A DNA stretch of 6,666 bases from Halanaerobiales bacterium (GTDB taxonomy: Bacteria; Bacillota_F; Halanaerobiia; Halanaerobiales; DTU029). Of this stretch, positions 5,667 to 6,666 are shown one piece after another (position 1 is the stretch's first letter; the number at the start of each line of letters is the position of its first letter). The notes beneath the pieces were generated by a model, which ran no database searches, had not been told where the DNA came from, and saw only the letters and a program-made list of their open reading frames with translations. The DNA lies in NCBI GenBank assembly GCA_016278415.1, contig JADQBV010000135.1, positions 1 through 6,666 of the forward strand. The letters run 5' to 3'. The translations under genes were made by a program, and so were the position numbers.

Positions 5667-6255
5667 ATATTTCTAATACATGATATTCATATGCATTTAT
5701 AATTTGTGTATCTTTATAGTCAATTATTCGTTCACGCATAGCATAAGATAAATGTTGATGACCATGTATAAAATATTTTGGTTTAAAAGTATCAATTATA
5801 TACTTAAATGACTTAAATCCCCGATGGGCGTGTCCTTTCCCATCATTAAGTCCATATGCAGGATTGTGAGTCAAAACGATATCTATTCTATCCCCTAATT
5901 TTAATTTAGGCCAGAGTTTCATAACCTGCCACCACATTTGGCGCTCTTTATATTGGACGCCCTTTCCATTATACCAGGCAGAGCCTTCAAGACCAAGAAT
6001 ACGTAAACCCTTATACTCTACAATACGCCCATGTATATTATCACATCCATATGGGGGTTTTTTGTCATATTTATAATCATGATTGCCTCTTATATAATAT
6101 AATGGGGCACCATTAATTAAAGTAACAAGGAATTGAAGATAAGCAGATTTTAAATCACCTGCTGACAATATAAGATCTATATCTTCCCACCGCTCTGGGT
6201 CAAAATAATCATATAATGCTTTATGTATTTCATCTGCAACCAATAATATCTTCAA
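5665..6255 (-). CDS. Calcineurin-like metallophosphoesterase
   Basis: A 196-residue soluble two-metal phosphoesterase of the calcineurin-like fold; the substrate is unknown. Motifs: D8 in VADEIH (motif I), G33-D34, GNHD (57-60), H130 in LTHNP, and GHQH (165-168). Other conserved-looking segments are LGLEGSAWY (87-95) and GHAHRGFKSF (141-150). Motif I departs from the usual D-x-H: it reads D-E-I, with His one place later. I choose TTG at 6255 as start, because MKILLVADE is the expected N-terminus of such proteins and AAGGGTGAG lies six bases upstream. The ATG at 6282 would overlap the preceding gene and lacks a good Shine-Dalgarno. With the TTG start the gene follows the ParB-like gene by seven bases, so the two are almost certainly cotranscribed and may be translationally coupled. 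Fold and family are secure; function is not known. Confidence 0.9.
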   Translation of the reverse strand: MKILLVADEIHKALYDYFDPERWEDIDLILSAGDLKSAYLQFLVTLINGAPLYYIRGNHDYKYDKKPPYGCDNIHGRIVEYKGLRILGLEGSAWYNGKGVQYKERQMWWQVMKLWPKLKLGDRIDIVLTHNPAYGLNDGKGHAHRGFKSFKYIIDTFKPKYFIHGHQHLSYAMRERIIDYKDTQIINAYEYHVLEI

Positions 6256-6261
6256 TATACA

Positions 6262-6270
6262 CTCACCCTT
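6262..6270 (-). promoter_or_regulatory. Ribosome binding site supporting a TTG start
   Basis: AAGGGTGAG on the minus strand is followed by six bases and TTG (6255-6253). The TGA inside it (6265-6263) is the stop codon of the upstream ParB-like gene, so ribosomes ending there sit at the next initiation site. Confidence 0.7.
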
Positions 6271-6666
6271 TTCTTCTTTCATTTACATCAGTATCATCAT
6301 TTTCTTTTAAATCAGGTACTTGCTCAGAGTAATGATTATTTTGATACCATTTGGAAGAAATTTCTTTTAATGATAGGTTTTTTCCCATCTCATTACCAAA
6401 CTCTAAAATCGAATCTAAAAGATTATTATAGGCCTCTCGGCTCTTTAAGATTATTCCCCAAAGACCAGTCTTTTCATTAAAATCTTTCATGGGACAATCA
6501 TGATAATCTTTATTAGTACATTCATTACAGTTGTTTTGCTTATCTTTAAATTGATATTCAATAATTTCTGCATCAATAAAATGTCGGTCTATATCCCTAC
6601 TGGCCATAACACGATGATGACCATCTACTATATAATATTCATCTTCTACCTTATAAACCTCTATAG
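6263..6666 (-). CDS. ParB/Srx-like domain protein, 5' end cut by window edge
   Basis: The frame is open from the right edge to TGA at 6263, 134 codons at least partly inside the window. An ATG at 6607 is internal: the in-frame residues before it continue the domain, IEVYKVEDEYYIVDGHHRV, so the true start lies outside. The DGHHR motif followed by a helix and an IDAEIIEY strand is characteristic of the ParB N-terminal / sulfiredoxin-like fold, whose members bind nucleotides (CTP in ParB, ATP in Srx and SerK-type kinases). After it comes a cysteine cluster C-x2-C-x7-C with a His two places before the last Cys, then a helical segment (LWGIILKSREAYNNLLDS) and a polar acidic tail. There is no room for a ParB DNA-binding helix-turn-helix, so chromosome partition is unlikely. 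It is paired with the phosphoesterase. The biochemical role is unknown. Confidence 0.8.
   Translation of the reverse strand, partial: IEVYKVEDEYYIVDGHHRVMASRDIDRHFIDAEIIEYQFKDKQNNCNECTNKDYHDCPMKDFNEKTGLWGIILKSREAYNNLLDSILEFGNEMGKNLSLKEISSKWYQNNHYSEQVPDLKENDDTDVNERRKG

Noticed and set aside
6605..6607. ATG at 6607 as the start of the ParB-like gene
   Set aside because: The frame upstream is open to the window edge and encodes the conserved DGHHRV motif, so this Met is internal.
1..6666. Mobile element, CRISPR, toxin-antitoxin or defence system
   Set aside because: No transposase, integrase, direct-repeat array, tRNA or island-type gene content is seen; codon use and gene types look uniformly chromosomal. 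The ParB-like/phosphoesterase pair is the only candidate, and evidence for defence is absent.

Overview
The window is AT-rich, densely coding bacterial DNA. Shine-Dalgarno sequences are strong and purine-rich, and start codons include TTG. Rnf subunit C, a DUF212/YuiD-like protein and an HD-domain tRNA nucleotidyltransferase together suggest an anaerobic low-GC Firmicute, either a clostridium or a member of Halanaerobiales. This placement is inference from gene content and composition, not from a marker gene.

Layout, left to right. The first 1238 bases are the 5' part of rnfC on the minus strand, cut by the left edge within its second 4Fe-4S motif. It is probably the first gene of an Rnf operon that continues outside the window. 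Its 276-bp upstream region holds two candidate promoters, a long inverted repeat that could fold in the leader RNA, and, at the far end, the terminator of the next unit. That unit, also on the minus strand, is folC (dihydrofolate/folylpolyglutamate synthase) followed by a small membrane-anchored SPOR-domain protein. A 193-bp divergent promoter region separates folC from a plus-strand gene for a DUF212 (divergent PAP2, YuiD-like) membrane protein. That gene overlaps by 20 bp, tail to tail, a minus-strand cca-family tRNA nucleotidyltransferase with an HD domain. The terminator of the DUF212 gene lies inside the cca coding sequence. At the right end, a ParB/Srx-like protein (cut by the right edge) and a metallophosphoesterase form a tight minus-strand pair.

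The genes are mostly housekeeping: Na+/H+-coupled ferredoxin:NAD oxidoreduction, folate metabolism, envelope biology and tRNA 3'-end maturation. I see no mobile element, CRISPR array, rRNA, tRNA or defence island, and nothing that amounts to a new system. The points most worth a second look are a cca-family enzyme that seems to lack the flexible loop needed for A addition, the ParB-like protein with an inserted cysteine cluster next to a phosphoesterase with a non-canonical metal motif, and the structured leader of rnfC. Three gene starts were corrected by reading: the SPOR protein (ATG at 2033), the phosphoesterase (TTG at 6255), and the ParB-like gene, which has no start in the window.
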